From Opitutus sp. GAS368 (GTDB lineage Bacteria > Verrucomicrobiota > Verrucomicrobiia > Opitutales > Opitutaceae): a stretch of DNA of 36,196 nucleotides. Under the pieces are notes generated by a model. That model saw only the letters and a list, made by a program, of their open reading frames with translations. It made no database searches and was not told the origin of the DNA. The DNA is taken from the NCBI GenBank assembly GCA_945871005.1, contig CAMBUJ010000013.1:1-36196 (forward strand), in the 5' to 3' direction. The position numbers and the translations under genes are program-made. This document shows positions 7,538 through 16,439 of the stretch, one piece after another. How positions within the stretch are numbered: the first letter of the stretch is position 1; the number at the start of each line of letters is the position of its first letter.

Positions 7538-8767
7538 TTAGGGCGTGGTGGTGCGGGCCAAGTCGGCGGTCCCCTTGATGTGCTTGGTTGGACCATCGGC
7601 GTTGGGCATGATGTCGAACGCGAAGATCTCGGTGGGCAGGTACAAGGTCGCGCAGGCGTTGGGGATATCCACGATGCCGCTGATGTGGCCCTCGACCGGA
7701 GCGGTGCCAAGGATCGCGTAGGCCTGCTCGCCGGTGTAGCCGAATTTCTTCATGTACTCGATGGCGTTAAGGCAGGCGCGGCGGTAGGCGATCGTCGCGT
7801 CGAGGTAGTGCTGCGTGCCGCTCTCGTCCACGGAGATACCCTGGAAGATGAGGTGGCGAGTGTAGTTGGGCTCCACCGGGCTGGGCTGGAAGATCGGGTT
7901 AACGATGCCGTACTTGCGCATGCCGTCCTTGATGATGTTCACCCGCAGATCGAGGTATCCGGCCATTTCGATCGCGCCGCAGAAGGTGATCTCGCCGTCA
8001 CCCTGCGAGAAGTGGATGTCACCCATCGAGAGGCCGCCGCCTTTGACGTACACCGGGAAATAAACCTTGGAGCCACGGCTCAGATTCTTGATGTCGCAAT
8101 TACCACCGTGCTCACGGGGCGGGACGGTGCGGGCGCCTTCCATGCCGGCAATTTTGGCGGCGTCACCCTTCATGCGGCCCATGTGCGCGGTCTCGGCGTA
8201 GGGCAAGGTGCACAGCGGGGGCGTGCGGTTGGGATCGGTGGCGAACAGGGCGGCTTCGCGCTTGTTCCAGATGTCGAGCAGCTCGCGCGAGGGCAAACAG
8301 CCGATCAGGCCCGGGTGGATAATACCGGCGAATTCCACGCCGGGAATGTGGCGGGAGTTAGCGTACACGCCGCTGAAGTTCCAGCACGCCTTGCGCGCCT
8401 CAGGGTAGTGCTCGTCGAGGAAACCGCCGCCATTCTTTTTGTCGAAGAGGCCGGTGAAACCCCAGGCCGAGTCGGGCAGCACGCCGACGTCGAGCAGGTC
8501 AACCACCAGCAAATCGCCGGGCTCGGCACCTTCCACGCCGATCGGGCCGCTCAGGTAATGCACCTTGGTGAGGTCCACGTCGCGGATGTCGTTGGCGCTG
8601 TCGTTGTCGAAAATCTGACCGCCGGTCCAGTCCACGCACTCCACGCGGAACTCGTCGCCCGGCTTCACGTAGGCGACCATGGGCAAGTCGGGGTGCCAGC
8701 GATTATGGATGCAATCCTGCTGGGTGGGCGGGGTGTTCAGATCGATTTTGATGAGCGTTTTAGCCAT
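7538..8767 (-). CDS. fmdA: Formamidase
   Basis: A 409-residue cytoplasmic enzyme of the FmdA/AmdA acetamidase-formamidase family, which hydrolyses formamide (and poorly other short amides) to formate and ammonia. Recognisable segments include IHNRWHPDLP near residue 20, GQIFDNDSANDIRDVD, LSGPIGVEGAEPGDLLVVD, GLSMGDIHFSQGDGEITFCG and the AYAILGTAPVEGHISGIVD region. Length is typical (about 400-410). It sits 97 nt after urtE and 31 nt before fmdB. This gene set matches the fmd cluster of Methylophilus methylotrophus, where amidase genes accompany an ABC transporter for urea and short-chain amides. Expression with the transporter is inferred from strand and spacing. Confidence 0.95.
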   Translation of the reverse strand: MAKTLIKIDLNTPPTQQDCIHNRWHPDLPMVAYVKPGDEFRVECVDWTGGQIFDNDSANDIRDVDLTKVHYLSGPIGVEGAEPGDLLVVDLLDVGVLPDSAWGFTGLFDKKNGGGFLDEHYPEARKACWNFSGVYANSRHIPGVEFAGIIHPGLIGCLPSRELLDIWNKREAALFATDPNRTPPLCTLPYAETAHMGRMKGDAAKIAGMEGARTVPPREHGGNCDIKNLSRGSKVYFPVYVKGGGLSMGDIHFSQGDGEITFCGAIEMAGYLDLRVNIIKDGMRKYGIVNPIFQPSPVEPNYTRHLIFQGISVDESGTQHYLDATIAYRRACLNAIEYMKKFGYTGEQAYAILGTAPVEGHISGIVDIPNACATLYLPTEIFAFDIMPNADGPTKHIKGTADLARTTTP

Positions 8768-8864
8768 GATGTTTTCTGATTTTTAAGGATGAACAGTGGA
8801 GTTGGATGCGGTGGGAAAAAGAGCGGTTGGCGGCGAGCTGTAGCCGGCGCGGTGTCGTGAGGCG

Positions 8865-9554
8865 TTAGACGGCGAGGAGTTTTTTCACCTTGTCGGCGTC
8901 GAGGTCGGCCCGGTTGGCCTCGTGGACAAAACGTCCGCGCTCGATGACGATGGCGCGGTCGCACGAATCCATCATGAAGCTGACCACCTGCTCGGTGACC
9001 AAGATGGAGATTTTGCGCATCTTGCGGATTTCGCGCAGGGCCCGGGCGATGTCTTTGATAATGGACGGCTGGATACCCTCAGTGGGCTCATCGAGAATCA
9101 GCACCTTCGGGTTGGTCATGAGCGCGCGGGCGATCGCCAACTGCTGCTGCTGGCCGCCGGAGAGATTGCCGCCCTTGCGCTTGCGCATCTCGTGGAGGAC
9201 GGGAAACAGCGTGTAGATCTCGTCGAAGGTGGACTGCTCCACCTCGCCGCGCGCGCCGGTCATCATGTTCTCCACCACCGTGAGGTAGGGGAAAATCATC
9301 CGACCCTGGGGCACGAAGGCGATTCCCTGGCGCACGCGCTCGAAGGAGGGAGCGTCTTGCAACTCCACGTCGTCGACCTTGATGTGTCCCGATTTGGACG
9401 GGTGCATGCCGACGAGCGCTTTGAGCAGGGTGCTTTTGCCCATGCCGTTGCGCCCCATGATCGCCAAAATCTCTTCGTTTCCGACTGTGAAGGACACGTC
9501 CTGGATCACGCGACTCAGCCCGTAGCCCACCTGTAGATTTGAAACAGTTAACAT
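8865..9554 (-). CDS. urtE: Urea/short-amide ABC transporter ATPase UrtE
   Basis: A 229-residue ABC ATPase of the LivF/UrtE type and one of the two ATPases that power urea or amide import. It has Walker A GRNGMGKST near residue 34, signature LSGGQQQQ near 134, Walker B VLILDEPTEG near 152 and an H-loop position occupied by EQ (VTEQV). The TEGIQPSII sequence after Walker B is characteristic of UrtE rather than LivF. It is 12 nt downstream of urtD and the last transporter gene before fmdA. The ATG is preceded by AAACC with no Shine-Dalgarno sequence. Confidence 0.93.
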   Translation of the reverse strand: MLTVSNLQVGYGLSRVIQDVSFTVGNEEILAIMGRNGMGKSTLLKALVGMHPSKSGHIKVDDVELQDAPSFERVRQGIAFVPQGRMIFPYLTVVENMMTGARGEVEQSTFDEIYTLFPVLHEMRKRKGGNLSGGQQQQLAIARALMTNPKVLILDEPTEGIQPSIIKDIARALREIRKMRKISILVTEQVVSFMMDSCDRAIVIERGRFVHEANRADLDADKVKKLLAV

Positions 9555-9566
9555 GGTTTTTGGAGG

Positions 9567-10313
9567 TTAGTGGCCGAGGTACACTTCGATGACTTTGGGA
9601 TTGTGCTGAACCTGCTCCATGGAGCCTTCGGCGAGAATTTTTCCGAGGTGGAGCACCGTGACGCGGTGGGCGATGCGGGAGACAAATTCCATGTCGTGTT
9701 CGATGATGATAATCGCCCTGCCCTTACTGATGCGGTTGAGCAAGGCGGCGGTCTGCTCGCGTTCAGCAGGGCTCATGCCTGCCACGGGTTCATCGAGCAT
9801 GATTAGCTGCGGCTCCTGCATGAGGAGCATGCCGATCTCCAACCACTGCTTCTGGCCGTGGCTCAAAATCGCGCCCTCGGCGTCGAGCAGGTGATCGAGG
9901 TAAATCTCCTTGGCGACTTCCCGAATACGGGCGACCACCTCGGGGGAGCGCTTGAAGGCGAGACACCCCAGCACCCCGCGCCCGCTCGGATAGGAGACCT
10001 CCAAGTTTTCGTACACCGTGAGGTTTTCGTAGATCGAGGGGGTTTGGAACTTACGCCCCACGCCCTCGCGCACGATCTCGTGCTCAGACAGTCCGATCAG
10101 CTCCTTGTCTTTAAATAAAACACTGCCGGAGGTCGGTTGAGTTTTGCCGCAGATGAGGTCGAGCACCGTGGTTTTGCCGGCACCGTTGGGGCCGATAATC
10201 ACCCGCAGTTCGTCCTTCTCCACGTAGAGGTTGAGCCCGTCGACGGCTTTGAACCCATCGAATGAAACCGTCAGATCTTCGATGTAGAGAATGAATTCTT
10301 TTTTGCTGCTCAT
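9567..10313 (-). CDS. urtD: Urea/short-amide ABC transporter ATPase UrtD
   Basis: A 248-residue ABC ATPase of the LivG/UrtD type. Walker A is GPNGAGKTT near residue 41, the signature is the variant LSHGQKQWLEIG near 155, and Walker B is LIMLDEPVAGM near 175, followed by an IIEHDMEFV H-loop. The LSHGQKQWLEIGM variant is a hallmark of UrtD. The ATG at 10313 overlaps the urtC stop as ATGA, so the two are probably coupled in translation. An upstream ATG at 10406 lies wholly inside urtC and is not used here. Confidence 0.94.
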   Translation of the reverse strand: MSSKKEFILYIEDLTVSFDGFKAVDGLNLYVEKDELRVIIGPNGAGKTTVLDLICGKTQPTSGSVLFKDKELIGLSEHEIVREGVGRKFQTPSIYENLTVYENLEVSYPSGRGVLGCLAFKRSPEVVARIREVAKEIYLDHLLDAEGAILSHGQKQWLEIGMLLMQEPQLIMLDEPVAGMSPAEREQTAALLNRISKGRAIIIIEHDMEFVSRIAHRVTVLHLGKILAEGSMEQVQHNPKVIEVYLGH

Positions 10314-11479
10314 GGTGTTTTGCTGGTTTCGGTTTCCAGGGAGACGGGGACATTGACCTCGACCGCCGGAGCGGTGGCCGGGGCTTTGCGGCGAGCGGCG
10401 AACCAACGGGAGGTCTTATCGGTGAGATTCTGCCAGATGCCGGCCACGCCGTTGGGGAAGAGCACGACCACCGCGATGAACAGGCCGCCCATCATGAACA
10501 ACCACAGCTGCGGGAAGTTTTCCGAGAAGAGGCTCTTCCCGGTATTCACCAGGAGGGCACCGTAGACCGCGCCGTAGAGAGAGAGTTTACCTCCCACCGC
10601 CGTGAAGATCACCATCTCGATCGAGGGCACGATGCCCACCAGCGAAGGAGAGATGAAGCCGACCTGGAGGACAAAGAGCGCCCCGCCGATGCCGCTGAGG
10701 GCGGCCGCCAAGCTGAAGATAAACACCTTGTAGGCCGAGACGTCGTAACCGGAAAAGCGTACCCGGTCCTCGCGGTCGCGCATGGCGAGGAGGATTTTGC
10801 CCATCTTGCCCGAGAGCATCCACTGGAGCAGCAGGATGACGCCGATCAACAGCACGCAGGTGGTGAAGTAGAGGACGTATTGGGCCTGCTGGGAGCGGAT
10901 GTCGTGGCCGAGCAGGGTGCGCAAATCGGTGATGCCGTTACGCCCGCCGGTGTAACCCTGGTTGCCGTCGATCGCCAGCGAGACGATCAGCGCGACCGCT
11001 TGGGTGATGACCGCGAAGTACACCCCGCCGACCCGGCGCTTGAACATGGCCAGGCCGATCACAAAGGCCAACAAGGCCGGAACCACCAAAACCGCCGCCG
11101 AGGCGAAGGGGAAACTGTGAAACGGCTCCCAGAACGCCGGCAGGGCTTTGAGCTGATTCCAGTCCATGAAGTCGGGAATGCCCGGCGTGGACTGGATCTT
11201 GGTGCTGATCGGGTCGGACGCCTCCAGTTTGAGGAACATCGCCATACAGTAACCGCCCAGACCGAAGAACACGCCCTGGCCCAGACTGAGCACGCCGGCC
11301 TTGCCCCAGAGCAGGACCAAGCCGACCCCGACAAAGGCGTAGGTGAGGTATTTGCCCACCAGATTGAGCCGGAAGATATCCAGCGAGAGCGGCAAAATCG
11401 CCAAGAGGATGAGCGCGAGGACCGCCAAACTGGTGAGCCCGTGTTTCCCCCCGAATACCCGATCAAATAAAGTTTTCAT
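10310..11479 (-). CDS. urtC: Urea/short-amide ABC transporter permease UrtC
   Basis: A 389-residue inner-membrane permease of the LivM/UrtC type with about ten hydrophobic segments. It contains LLWGKAGVLSLGQGVFFGLGGY near residue 57, the GNQGYTGGRNGITDL loop near 173 and AMRDREDRVRFSGYDV, the cytoplasmic coupling-loop motif, near 235. It pairs with UrtB to form the channel. The tail is rich in Ala/Pro (APATAPAVEVNV). It starts 9 nt after urtB and overlaps urtD by 4 nt. Confidence 0.94.
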   Translation of the reverse strand: MKTLFDRVFGGKHGLTSLAVLALILLAILPLSLDIFRLNLVGKYLTYAFVGVGLVLLWGKAGVLSLGQGVFFGLGGYCMAMFLKLEASDPISTKIQSTPGIPDFMDWNQLKALPAFWEPFHSFPFASAAVLVVPALLAFVIGLAMFKRRVGGVYFAVITQAVALIVSLAIDGNQGYTGGRNGITDLRTLLGHDIRSQQAQYVLYFTTCVLLIGVILLLQWMLSGKMGKILLAMRDREDRVRFSGYDVSAYKVFIFSLAAALSGIGGALFVLQVGFISPSLVGIVPSIEMVIFTAVGGKLSLYGAVYGALLVNTGKSLFSENFPQLWLFMMGGLFIAVVVLFPNGVAGIWQNLTDKTSRWFAARRKAPATAPAVEVNVPVSLETETSKTP

Positions 11480-11488
11480 GGCGTTGGA

Positions 11489-12412
11489 TTAAGAGCGGAC
11501 CTTGTTGGCGAAGAGTCCCTTCGGCCGAATCATCAGGATGACGACGATGGTCATCAGGACGGCGACCTTGCCCATGGTGCCTTCGAGGAAGAACTCGAAG
11601 ATCGACTGGGCCTGGGCGATGCCGAAGGCCGAGGCGATGGTGCCGAGCAGGCTCGCGGTGCCGCCGAAGACGACGACGAGGAAGGTATCCACAATGTAAC
11701 GTGAGCCGCTGTCCGGCCCAGTGGAGCCGATGGTGGTGAAGGCGGCCCCGGCCACCCCGGCGATGCCGCACCCGAGGGCGAAGGTCAGACGATCGACCCA
11801 GCGCGTGTTGATGCCGACCGCGCCGCTCATGTTGCGGTTCTGGACGGTGGCGCGCATGCGCAGACCGAGCCGCGAGCGGTACATGAACAACCAGACGCCA
11901 CCGGTGAGCGCGAGCGTGAGGGCCATCACAAACACACCGTTAATCGGGATATCGATCGATTCGGAGGGTTTGAACGAACCCATCAGCCAATCAGGCAAGG
12001 TGGGTGTGACCTCCCGTGCGCCGAAGATCGTGCGGAACAACTGCTGCATGATCAGGCTCAAGCCCCAAGTCGCCAGCAGGGTGTCGAGCGGGCGTTTGTA
12101 GAGGAAGCGGATCAGCGACCACTCGACAAAGAGCCCGGCGATCGCCGAGGCGAGAAACGCGGCCACAATGGCGAAGAGAAAGTAAACCGGGATCAGGGCC
12201 GGCGCGTAGTTGTGCGCCAGTTGGGAGCAGAGATAAACGGTGTAGGCGCCGAGGGCCATAAACTCGCCGTGGGCGAGGTTAACGACTCCCATTTGCCCGA
12301 AAATGATGGCTAGGCCCAGGGCCATGAGCAGCAAAACGCTGAACAGACTGAACCCGGCAAAACTCTGCATGGCCGTGATCGACCATAGTTCGGAGGCGGT
12401 GTATTGACCCAT
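11489..12412 (-). CDS. urtB: Urea/short-amide ABC transporter permease UrtB
   Basis: An inner-membrane permease of the LivH/UrtB type, 307 residues from the ATG at 12412. It shows the GLAIIFGQMGVVNLAHGEFMA motif near residues 31-51, the hydrophobic SLIMQQLFRTIFG segment, and the coupling-loop region LRMRATVQNRNMSGAVGIN typical of UrtB. The start is uncertain: 12472 adds 20 hydrophobic residues, while a later ATG in AITAMQSFAGF would lose 14. The gap of 106 nt after urtA contains a hairpin that could lower urtB expression relative to the binding protein. Confidence 0.92.
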   Translation of the reverse strand: MGQYTASELWSITAMQSFAGFSLFSVLLLMALGLAIIFGQMGVVNLAHGEFMALGAYTVYLCSQLAHNYAPALIPVYFLFAIVAAFLASAIAGLFVEWSLIRFLYKRPLDTLLATWGLSLIMQQLFRTIFGAREVTPTLPDWLMGSFKPSESIDIPINGVFVMALTLALTGGVWLFMYRSRLGLRMRATVQNRNMSGAVGINTRWVDRLTFALGCGIAGVAGAAFTTIGSTGPDSGSRYIVDTFLVVVFGGTASLLGTIASAFGIAQAQSIFEFFLEGTMGKVAVLMTIVVILMIRPKGLFANKVRS

Positions 12413-12468
12413 GTGACAAAAAAGGCGTTTGGCTAAAAACGTGAGGGCGGAGAGGAGAAACCCGCCGA

Positions 12469-12492
12469 CCACCGCAAAGCGGAAGGCGGGTT
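12469..12492 (-). terminator. Hairpin between urtA and urtB
   Basis: AACCCGCC (12469-12476) pairs with GGCGGGTT (12485-12492), with an inner CCGC/GCGG stem. On the minus strand it is followed by TCTCCTCTCC instead of a T-run, so it is more likely a 3' stabiliser or partial terminator. Placing one after the binding-protein gene is a common way to raise that protein above its permeases. Confidence 0.45.
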
Positions 12493-12518
12493 GGCTGAAC
12501 TACGAAGACGACTTCGGT

Positions 12519-13763
12519 TTATTGATAGCCCTTGGGGAACGGATCCGGCTCGATCAGAGCGGACTCATAGAGGACCTTGACCTGGCCATCGGTCTTCCAC
12601 TGGCCGATGCGCAGTTTGCTCCACAGGTGATGATTCGGGTGGAGTTTAACGTAGCCTTCGGGGGCGGTGGTCAGCTCCAAGCCAGGGGAGGCGGCGGTGA
12701 CTTTATCGACATCGAAGCTGCCGGCCTTTTCGACGGCGGCCTTCCACAACCACGGCCCGAGATAACCGGCCTGGGTGACGTCACCGATGACGGACTTCTC
12801 GCCGTACTTGGCCTTGAAGGCTTTGACGAAGGCGAGGTTGTTCGCGTTGTCGAGGGACTGGAAGTACTTCATCGCCGAGTAGAACCCGACCAGGTTCTCA
12901 CCGCCGATGCCGAGAGCTTCATCCTCGGTCACCGAGATGGTGATCAGGGTGGTGTTTTCACCGGTGATGCCGGCGGCCTTGAGCTGCTTGTAGAAGGAGA
13001 CGTTACTGCCGCCCACAATGATTGCGTAGATGACGTCAGGCTTCTTCAGTTTGATCTTGTTGATCAAGGAACCGAACTGGGTGTGGCCCAGCGCGTAGAA
13101 CTCCTCGCCGACCACTTTGCCACCGAGTTTGTTCTCGATGTGCTTACGGGCGATCTTTGCGGAGGTACGCGGCCAGATGTAGTCAGAGCCGATCAGGTAG
13201 AACGTTTTGGCGCTCTTTTCTTTGGCGATCCAGTCCAGGCCGGCGAGGATCTGCTGGGTGGCCTCTTGACCGGTGTAGATCACGTTCTTGGACTGCTCCA
13301 GGCCTTCGTAGAAGGTCGGGTAGTAGAGGAGACCGTTTTCCTTTTCGAACACCGGCAGCACGGCTTTGCGTGAAGCGGAAGTCCAGCAGCCGAACACCGT
13401 GGCCACCTTGTCGTTGACGAGGAGCTTTTTGGCTTTCTCGGCGAAGGTCGGCCAGTCGCTGGCGCCGTCTTCGGGGATAACTTTGATCTGGCGCCCGAGC
13501 ACGCCGCCCATCGCGTTGATCTGGTCGATGGCGAGCTGCTCGGCTTGGATCGAGCCGGTTTCGCTGATCGCCATCGTACCGGTGGCGGAGTGGAGCTGGC
13601 CGACCGTCACCGTGGTTTCGGTGATGGACAAGCCAGTGGTGTTAACGCTGGCGGTCGGGTAATCGGCCGCCTGCAGCGACAAGCTAGTCGCCAACATGAG
13701 ACCCGGTATTGCACGCCTGAGCGTGTGGAGTGGAGCGAACATTTTCTGTTGAGACGTGGTCAT
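12519..13763 (-). CDS. urtA: Urea/short-amide ABC transporter substrate-binding protein UrtA
   Basis: A 414-residue periplasmic binding protein of the UrtA/FmdD/AmiC group in the Leu/Ile/Val-binding superfamily. An N-terminal signal sequence (basic HTLRRAIPG, then LMLATSLSLQAAD) is followed by TVTVGQLHSATGTMAISETG, the characteristic ligand-site start of UrtA. Further family segments are DGASDWPTFAEKAKKLL, VFGCWTSASRKAVLPVFE and NGLLYYPTFYEGLEQS. Substrate is urea or a short amide such as formamide; the operon context with formamidase makes amides plausible. It is the first gene of the operon, about 80 nt below a sigma-54 promoter match. A second ATG seven codons in is an alternative start. 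Confidence 0.94.
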   Translation of the reverse strand: MTTSQQKMFAPLHTLRRAIPGLMLATSLSLQAADYPTASVNTTGLSITETTVTVGQLHSATGTMAISETGSIQAEQLAIDQINAMGGVLGRQIKVIPEDGASDWPTFAEKAKKLLVNDKVATVFGCWTSASRKAVLPVFEKENGLLYYPTFYEGLEQSKNVIYTGQEATQQILAGLDWIAKEKSAKTFYLIGSDYIWPRTSAKIARKHIENKLGGKVVGEEFYALGHTQFGSLINKIKLKKPDVIYAIIVGGSNVSFYKQLKAAGITGENTTLITISVTEDEALGIGGENLVGFYSAMKYFQSLDNANNLAFVKAFKAKYGEKSVIGDVTQAGYLGPWLWKAAVEKAGSFDVDKVTAASPGLELTTAPEGYVKLHPNHHLWSKLRIGQWKTDGQVKVLYESALIEPDPFPKGYQ

Positions 13764-14014
13764 GGTTATTTGCTGCTGTTGGTTATCCCGTGTGAGCGGG
13801 TAAAGAGGACGCTGGTCACTGCTGGACGCGTGAAGCGTTCCCGCACGTTGGATTTAGCAGTGGGTGTGCCAGCCGTTTTTAAACCCCGGCTAATTCAATG
13901 CTGAAAAATATGCACAGGCCCATGACTTGAATTCATTCCGGCGATACGGAGTCCGTTTGATTTAAAATCGGGGTTGGACCTTGGCCTGCTGTAAGCAGGC
14001 GTATCGACCGTGCC
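13764..14014. promoter_or_regulatory. Divergent regulatory region between urtA and lysR
   Basis: The 251-bp gap between the divergent genes contains a sigma-54 promoter match directed at urtA (listed separately). It also has a perfect ACGGA-G-TCCGT palindrome at 13946-13956, an 11-bp GATTT-A-AAATC dyad just after it, and a GCCTGCT/AGCAGGC hairpin at 13984-14000 in the lysR leader. The palindromes are candidate operators for the LysR protein or an NtrC-type activator; which, if either, is not decidable from sequence. Confidence 0.5.
13856..13871 (-). promoter_or_regulatory. Sigma-54 (-24/-12) promoter match for the urt-fmd operon
   Basis: On the minus strand the sequence reads TGGCACACCCACTGCT. 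The invariant GG and GC dinucleotides are at the correct spacing for an RpoN promoter (consensus TGGCACG-N4-TTGCW), differing only at two less conserved positions. Transcription would start near 13845, giving a leader of about 80 nt. Sigma-54 control with an NtrC-type activator is well known for nitrogen-source genes, which fits urea and amide uptake. Confidence 0.65.
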
Positions 14015-14926
14015 ATGAAACCCTATCTCGATAGCCACCATCTCAACGTGTTCGTCACTCTGGCGCGCACCTTGAACATGAGTGCGGCGGCCAAGGAACT
14101 CGGGCTGACACCCTCGGCGATCAGCCATGCGCTGAAGGTTTTGGAGGCCGATCTGGGCCAGCGGGTTTTTGCGCGCAGCCCCCAGCGCATCGAGCTGCTC
14201 TCGGCAGGACAGGTTTTGCTGCCCGATGCGGTGGCGATTCTCCAGCAGCTGCAGGCCCTGCGTACCAAGGTTGAGGGCCGGAGCGGAAAATCTGAACAGG
14301 GCATCCGTCTAGGTGCGCCATGCATCATTTTACCGTTTTTGAGTCAGCAGATCCTCAACCGCTTTAAGTCCCATTTTCCGGGTAACAACGTGCAGGTGGA
14401 GGCCTGCGACACGGCAGCCGGGGTGCTCGGATTAGCTCAGGGCCGCCTGGATTTGGCGATTATCACCGAACCGCCACGCAGTACGGGCGTGGATGTGTTG
14501 TTTTTAGGCGAGGATGAACTCCGCCTCGTGGTGCACCCGGGCCACGAGTGGGCCGTCAAAAGCTGGGTCGCTTTCACTGAGGTGCGCGAGCGCCTGAGGA
14601 GCGTGCCGTATTGCGGAGGCGAAACCCTCAGTTGGGTTCAAGCCGTGGTACCGCAAGAACCCGACATCGCTTCCACCCTGAGAGCGGTATCGTGTGAAGA
14701 GGCCCTCAGTGGTCTGCTCAACCAGACCCTTGAAGCGGTAATTTTGCCCAGTTGGCTCGTGGCTGAACAAATCGAAAGCGGGCAACTCACCCAGTTGCAG
14801 CTGGGTCGCCGCAGCACCAGCCGCCGGTGGTTGTTGGCAACCCGGAAAAACCACCCGCTATGCGCCGCCGAGTCCCATTTGCTCGGCCTTTGCAGGGGCA
14901 ACCTGCGCGATTTACTGCGCGGTTAA
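14015..14926 (+). CDS. LysR-family transcriptional regulator
   Basis: A 303-residue LysR-type regulator. The N-terminal winged helix-turn-helix spans about residues 5-65 (LDSHHLNVFVTLARTLNMS, AAAKELGLTPSAISHALKVLE, LGQRVFARSPQRIELLSAG). The rest is a co-inducer-binding domain starting near GIRLGAPCIILPFLSQQ and containing GRLDLAIITEP. The effector is unknown. It is transcribed divergently from urtA, a classic arrangement for a regulator of the neighbouring operon, so it probably senses an amide- or nitrogen-related signal; this is inference. Its last 15 bases overlap tail-to-tail with the cusA remnant. Confidence 0.92.
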   Translation: MKPYLDSHHLNVFVTLARTLNMSAAAKELGLTPSAISHALKVLEADLGQRVFARSPQRIELLSAGQVLLPDAVAILQQLQALRTKVEGRSGKSEQGIRLGAPCIILPFLSQQILNRFKSHFPGNNVQVEACDTAAGVLGLAQGRLDLAIITEPPRSTGVDVLFLGEDELRLVVHPGHEWAVKSWVAFTEVRERLRSVPYCGGETLSWVQAVVPQEPDIASTLRAVSCEEALSGLLNQTLEAVILPSWLVAEQIESGQLTQLQLGRRSTSRRWLLATRKNHPLCAAESHLLGLCRGNLRDLLRG

Positions 14927-16439
14927 ATTTTTGCCCGCCGGGGTCGGCGCCAGCTTTCGTTCGTGCAGCCAGGCGAAGATCACCGGGGTTACCACCAGGA
15001 TGTGCACCAGCGAGGACAACATGCCGCCGATCACCGGCGCGGCGATGGGTTGCATCACCTCAGCTCCGGTGCGCGTGCTCCAAAAAATCGGCAACAACGA
15101 GGCCACCGTCGTCGCCACCGTCATCACCTTCGGGCGCAACCGCAGCCGCGCACCGGCTTTGATCGCCTCGATTAGCTCGGTGCGGGTCAGTTCACGGCCG
15201 AGCTGGCTGCGCAGCGCCACCACCGATTCCTCCAGGTAAACCACCATGACCACGCCGGTCTGGATCGCGGTGCCAAAAAGCGCGATATAACCGACCCACA
15301 CCGCCACGCTGAAGTTGAAGCCGAGAATCGCCTGCAAAATCACCCCGCCGGTCAGGGCGAAGGGCACTGCCAAAATCACGTGGGCCGCCTCAGGCACGCT
15401 GCGGAAGGTCATCACTAGTAGGATAAAGATAATCAAAATCACCGCCGGGAACACGTAGGCCAGGGTTTGCCGCGCGCGCAGCTGGTGCTCGTATTGCCCA
15501 GAATACTCGAGAGTCATGCCGGCCCCGAGTTTCACGACGCGGGTCACCCGTTCCTTGATCTCGTCGACGAAGCCGCCGAGGTCACGGCCCTGGACGTTGG
15601 CCTGGACGAAAACCCGTAGGCGACCGTTTTCGCTCTGGATTTCGCTCGGGCCGATCACGCGTTTGATGTCGGCGATCTGGCGCAGCGGCACCAGCGGGCC
15701 GGAGGGCGTGGGGATGAGCAGGTCGCCCAATTTTTCCAGGTCGTCGCGGTCGGCCCGGTCGAGTCGGACCTGGATCGGCCAGCGTTCGCGACCTTTGATC
15801 GTGGTGGTCGCCACACTGCCGCCCAGACCGGTCTCGACGTACTGGAACACGTCGGCCACCCGCAGGCCGTAGCGGGCCATCAGATCGCGGCGGGCCACGA
15901 TTTCCAGGTAAGGTTTCCCCTGAACGCGCGACGGAGCCACACCGGTGGCACCCGGGATTAGGTTAATCACTTTTTCGATTTCGAAGGCCTTTGCCTGGAG
16001 CGCGTCGAGGTCGTTACCGAAAAGTTTTACGCCGACTTGGGCGCGGATGCCGGTGCTGGTCATGAGCACGCGGTTCTCGATCGGTTGGAGAAACCCAGGG
16101 ACGTATCCGGGGACTTGAGTCAGGCGGTCGGTCAGCTCGGAGATGATCTGGTCCTTGGTCACGCCGGCGCGCCACTGGGACGGCGGCTTGAGCAGGATGG
16201 TGGTTTCAATCATCTCGACCGGAGCCGGGTCGGTGGCGGTTTCGGCGCGGCCGAGTTTGCCGGCGACCGAGGTGACCTCAGGGTGGGCGGCGATGACTTT
16301 GTCCTGCCAGCTCATGATGCGTTTCACCTCTGTGAGCGAGGTGGACGGCAGCAGCACGGGCATGAACAACAGAGATCCTTCCTCCAGCGTTGGCATGAAC
16401 TCGCTGCCGAAGCCGCCGGTGTGGCGGGCGAGCGCCGGC
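14912..16439 (-). pseudogene. cusA: C-terminal half of CusA-type RND heavy-metal efflux pump (5' deleted)
   Basis: CusA/CzcA pumps are about 1040 residues; only about the last 510 codons remain. The frame enters at ALARHTGGFGSEF, then MPTLEEGSLLFMP, the periplasmic hinge that normally sits near the middle of CusA. It continues through RAETATDPAPVEM, ENRVLMTSTGIRAQVGVK and four to six C-terminal membrane helices, ending LAPTPAGKNLTAQ. The N-terminal membrane half and the first porter domain are missing, so it cannot form a pump. The remaining sequence has no stop or frameshift, so the deletion looks recent. An ATG at 16396 could still start translation. The junction with cusB lies at 16434-16439. 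Confidence 0.85.

Noticed and set aside
8768-8864. Separate promoter or riboswitch before fmdA
   Set aside because: The 97-nt gap shows no convincing -35/-10, sigma-54 match or conserved riboswitch fold, so I treat fmdA as part of the urt unit.
10314-10406. Longer start for urtD
   Set aside because: The extension lies inside urtC in another frame; the ATGA overlap gives the family-typical N-terminus.
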